A DNA stretch of 7,946 bases from Erysipelotrichaceae bacterium (GTDB lineage: Bacteria > Bacillota_I > Bacilli_A > Erysipelotrichales > Erysipelotrichaceae): NCBI GenBank assembly GCA_017511325.1, contig JAFWKS010000277.1, positions 1 through 7,946 of the forward strand, given 5' to 3'. The notes below the pieces were generated by a model. It did not search any database, was not told where the DNA came from, and saw only the letters and a list, made by a program, of their open reading frames with translations. Positions 6,221 to 7,946 of this stretch are shown piece after piece. Numbering within the stretch: the first letter of the stretch is position 1; every line of letters begins with the position of its first letter. The translations under genes were made by a program, and so were the position numbers.

Positions 6221-7595
6221 ATCTGTTGTGTCTTCTATCGAGTTCCGGATGCTTGGTATAGTATTCTTTCTTGTTTTCATACATCTGCTCATCCGCTTTT
6301 CTTATTGCATCTCTTGCGGAAACATCACCATCGCTCCAGAATGAACCGATGGCCATGGATATCTTTGGATCCTTCTCTACGATATCCTTGATCCTGATGA
6401 CTTTTTCTTCAAAGTCCTCTTTACTGATACCTGTCACGATCGCCAGGAATTCATCACCGCCCACGCGATACAGGTCGTCCCGATCGAAGACTTTCTTCAT
6501 GGCTTCCACACAGTTAAGGATGTAGATATCGCCTTTATCATGGCCTTCATTATCATTGACGTTCTTAAGTCCATTCAGATCCATGTTGACGATGCCTAAT
6601 CTGTCTATCTTTTCATTGAATATCTTTTCCAGACGCTGTTTAAAAGTATAGCGGTTATTGAGATCCGTCATCCCGTCGGTCCCGCTTATCAAGGCAAGCT
6701 TCTTGACCATCTGGTTGTTGGCGATCTCTGAACCCAGTACATAGGACATGATCTCGATCAGTTCTCTTAAATCGGCGGTCTTATCAGTATTGTAGTTGAA
6801 CATATACATGTAGCCAATCGTAGAACGCAGCCTGATCAAAGGAGTCACGATCAATGAAGTGATGCCGTTCTCCTTTAATGATCTATACCAGATAGGATCG
6901 ATATCTTCCAGAAAATCAAAGTCATATTCATTCTGCAGGATCAGAAAAGCACTTTCACCGATCGCCGTCTTCCAGGTCTTGATGATGTCATAAGGAGGGA
7001 TCATATTCGTCGGTCTGTTGACAAATCTTTCAGGATCATGGGCTCCGCAGAACAGTTCGGCCTTTTCTGTTTCCTCATCGATCAAAATGATCCTGCAGGC
7101 CATAGCCTCAGCGATCCTGCGAAAATCTTCCATGACGAACCAGACGTTCTGCTTGAAATCTTCGGTGCTCATCAGCGTCAGGATGCTGCGGATGACTACT
7201 TCAGCCGTATTGGCTGTCACGCTTGAAAGACGTTCCATATCAGCTCTTCTGGTCTTTTCAAAGAAATACAGGCAGTAACCCAGGTCTTCATTTCCTGCTT
7301 CCAGCGGCAAGACCTGTTCATCGACCCAGCTTTTCATGGCTTCAACTTCCACGTATGCATGAATGCGTTTCTTTTCAAAAACACACCTGAAACAGAAGTT
7401 TTCAAATTTATTGTCTTTCGGGACCAGTTCACTATAAAGCATGCCGTCATAGACACCAGGCCCCATCATCTGTTTATATATCTTGTTGGATGCTACGATG
7501 CGAACTTCTTTGCAGCTTCCATCGCTCTTCTTTTCCACCGAAATGATACAGCACGGAACGGAAAATGAATCTGTCAGAATCTGAAAATCAAACAT
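6219..7595 (-). CDS. Cytosolic PAS-GAF-GGDEF diguanylate cyclase
   Basis: A 458-residue soluble signalling protein without membrane segments. Residues 1 to about 115 look PAS-like (SVPCCIISVEKK start, KIYKQMMGP helix, closing strand YCLYFFEKT). Residues about 140-290 look like a GAF domain (ACRIILIDEETEKAELF, TSLIVTPLIRLRSTIGYMYMFN). The GGDEF domain follows: DGMTDLNNR (307-315), NMDLNGLKNVND (337-348), GHDKGD (351-356), RVGGDEF (377-383). Metal ligand Asp339, Asn347, Asp356 and the GGDEF loop are kept; DLNGLK in place of DxDxFK is a common variant. The RxxD inhibition slot reads FDRD (370-373), so it lacks the Arg. The GAF or PAS ligand is unknown; a CxxC pair at 68-71 and Cys15-Cys16 are noticeable. 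ATG 7595 is chosen because AGGAG at 7605-7601 lies 5 nt upstream; the in-frame GTG at 7601 overlaps that site. It converges on glnN. Confidence 0.85.
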   Translation of the reverse strand: MFDFQILTDSFSVPCCIISVEKKSDGSCKEVRIVASNKIYKQMMGPGVYDGMLYSELVPKDNKFENFCFRCVFEKKRIHAYVEVEAMKSWVDEQVLPLEAGNEDLGYCLYFFEKTRRADMERLSSVTANTAEVVIRSILTLMSTEDFKQNVWFVMEDFRRIAEAMACRIILIDEETEKAELFCGAHDPERFVNRPTNMIPPYDIIKTWKTAIGESAFLILQNEYDFDFLEDIDPIWYRSLKENGITSLIVTPLIRLRSTIGYMYMFNYNTDKTADLRELIEIMSYVLGSEIANNQMVKKLALISGTDGMTDLNNRYTFKQRLEKIFNEKIDRLGIVNMDLNGLKNVNDNEGHDKGDIYILNCVEAMKKVFDRDDLYRVGGDEFLAIVTGISKEDFEEKVIRIKDIVEKDPKISMAIGSFWSDGDVSARDAIRKADEQMYENKKEYYTKHPELDRRHNR

Positions 7596-7622
7596 ATACA
7601 CTCCTATTCTGATTTAATCTAT

Positions 7623-7628
7623 ATCATA
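7623..7628 (-). promoter_or_regulatory. Possible -10 element for the PAS-GAF-GGDEF gene
   Basis: TATGAT on the minus strand (7628-7623) is preceded directly by TG and would put the transcription start near 7616, about 20 nt before the ATG at 7595. The -35 region is A-rich (TGGAAA at 16-bp spacing) and unconvincing. Read-through from the upstream gene is an alternative because no terminator hairpin is visible in 7600-7696. Confidence 0.27.
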
Positions 7629-7696
7629 CACTATTATTTTTTCTTTTCCAGTTTCTAAAGTGATAAAGGCCATCGTGATCTGCATCCCACCTGTCC

Positions 7697-7946
7697 TTAT
7701 TCGGCTGTTTGGTTCTTTCTGATCTGCTCATAATCATTCAGGATATCATCACAGATCGTGACTTCTTCATTTCTTATTAAAGTGAATACGTCTTTATTGG
7801 CGCTATCATAGTCTTTAAGTTTGCAGTCAAGATTAAACAACTGGCTGACACTCCATCTCGTCTCATCGATAAGCGGATAGGTAAAATTTCCATCGATCTG
7901 GTTTTTCGGAAGATATGGACTCAGCTTTATCTTCGTATCCTTATCA
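7697..7946 (-). CDS. C-terminal 82 residues of an unrecognised protein (cut by window edge)
   Basis: An open frame enters from the right edge and ends at TAA 7699-7697. The visible tail contains LSPYLPKNQIDGNFTYPLID, then RWSVSQLFNLDCKLKDYD, and ends in a charged helix-like stretch (DDILNDYEQIRKNQTAE). Codon use resembles the neighbours and the frame has no internal stop, whereas the frame that begins at the edge base hits stops at once, which supports real coding. I do not recognise the family; there is no TM segment or clear motif in the visible part. It points the same way as the PAS-GAF-GGDEF gene, 101 bp downstream, and the two could share a transcript since no terminator is visible between them. 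Confidence 0.6.
   Translation of the reverse strand, partial: DKDTKIKLSPYLPKNQIDGNFTYPLIDETRWSVSQLFNLDCKLKDYDSANKDVFTLIRNEEVTICDDILNDYEQIRKNQTAE

Noticed and set aside
1..7946. CRISPR array, tRNA/rRNA, insertion sequence, phage or toxin-antitoxin genes
   Set aside because: No spaced repeats beyond the single 27-bp duplication, no cloverleaf or rRNA-like conserved stretch, and no transposase, integrase or toxin-like product was seen on either strand.

Overview
The window looks like chromosomal DNA of a low-to-mid GC Bacillota, most likely a gut-type Erysipelotrichia or Clostridia. The pointers are a type III (GlnN) glutamine synthetase, a NimA-like flavoprotein with its nearest look-alikes in Clostridia, an SLC45-like sugar transporter, purine-rich Shine-Dalgarno sites and short Rho-independent terminators. 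The genus is a guess from protein style; no rRNA or tRNA is present to fix it.

Layout, left to right. (1) Bases 1-809, minus strand: the N-terminal part of a secreted class 3 lipase-like alpha/beta hydrolase, cut by the window edge. (2) Bases 918-2743, minus strand: a two-gene operon of a pyridoxamine-5'-phosphate-oxidase-fold flavoprotein followed 14 bp later by a 12-TM MFS transporter, closed by a clear terminator at 858-891. (3) Bases 2744-2840: a divergent promoter region holding a perfect 27-bp tandem duplication that duplicates the start codon of the next gene. (4) Bases 2831-3994, plus strand: a seven-TM membrane diguanylate cyclase. (5) Bases 4100-6187, plus strand: glnN. (6) Bases 6219-7595, minus strand: a soluble PAS-GAF-GGDEF protein converging on glnN, the two sharing a bidirectional terminator. 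(7) Bases 7697-7946, minus strand: the last 82 codons of an unrecognised protein.

How they may work together. The central theme is that a nitrogen-assimilation enzyme is flanked by two GGDEF proteins with different input modules, one membrane-embedded and one cytosolic. Both keep the catalytic GGDEF loop and both lack the RxxD product-inhibition site. A link between cyclic-di-GMP signalling and nitrogen status is possible but is inferred from position only; each gene appears to have its own promoter or terminator. I found no CRISPR array, insertion sequence, phage gene or RNA gene. Nothing in the window is clearly a new system. The most unusual DNA-level feature is the start-codon-spanning tandem repeat, together with the lack of any Shine-Dalgarno site before that gene.
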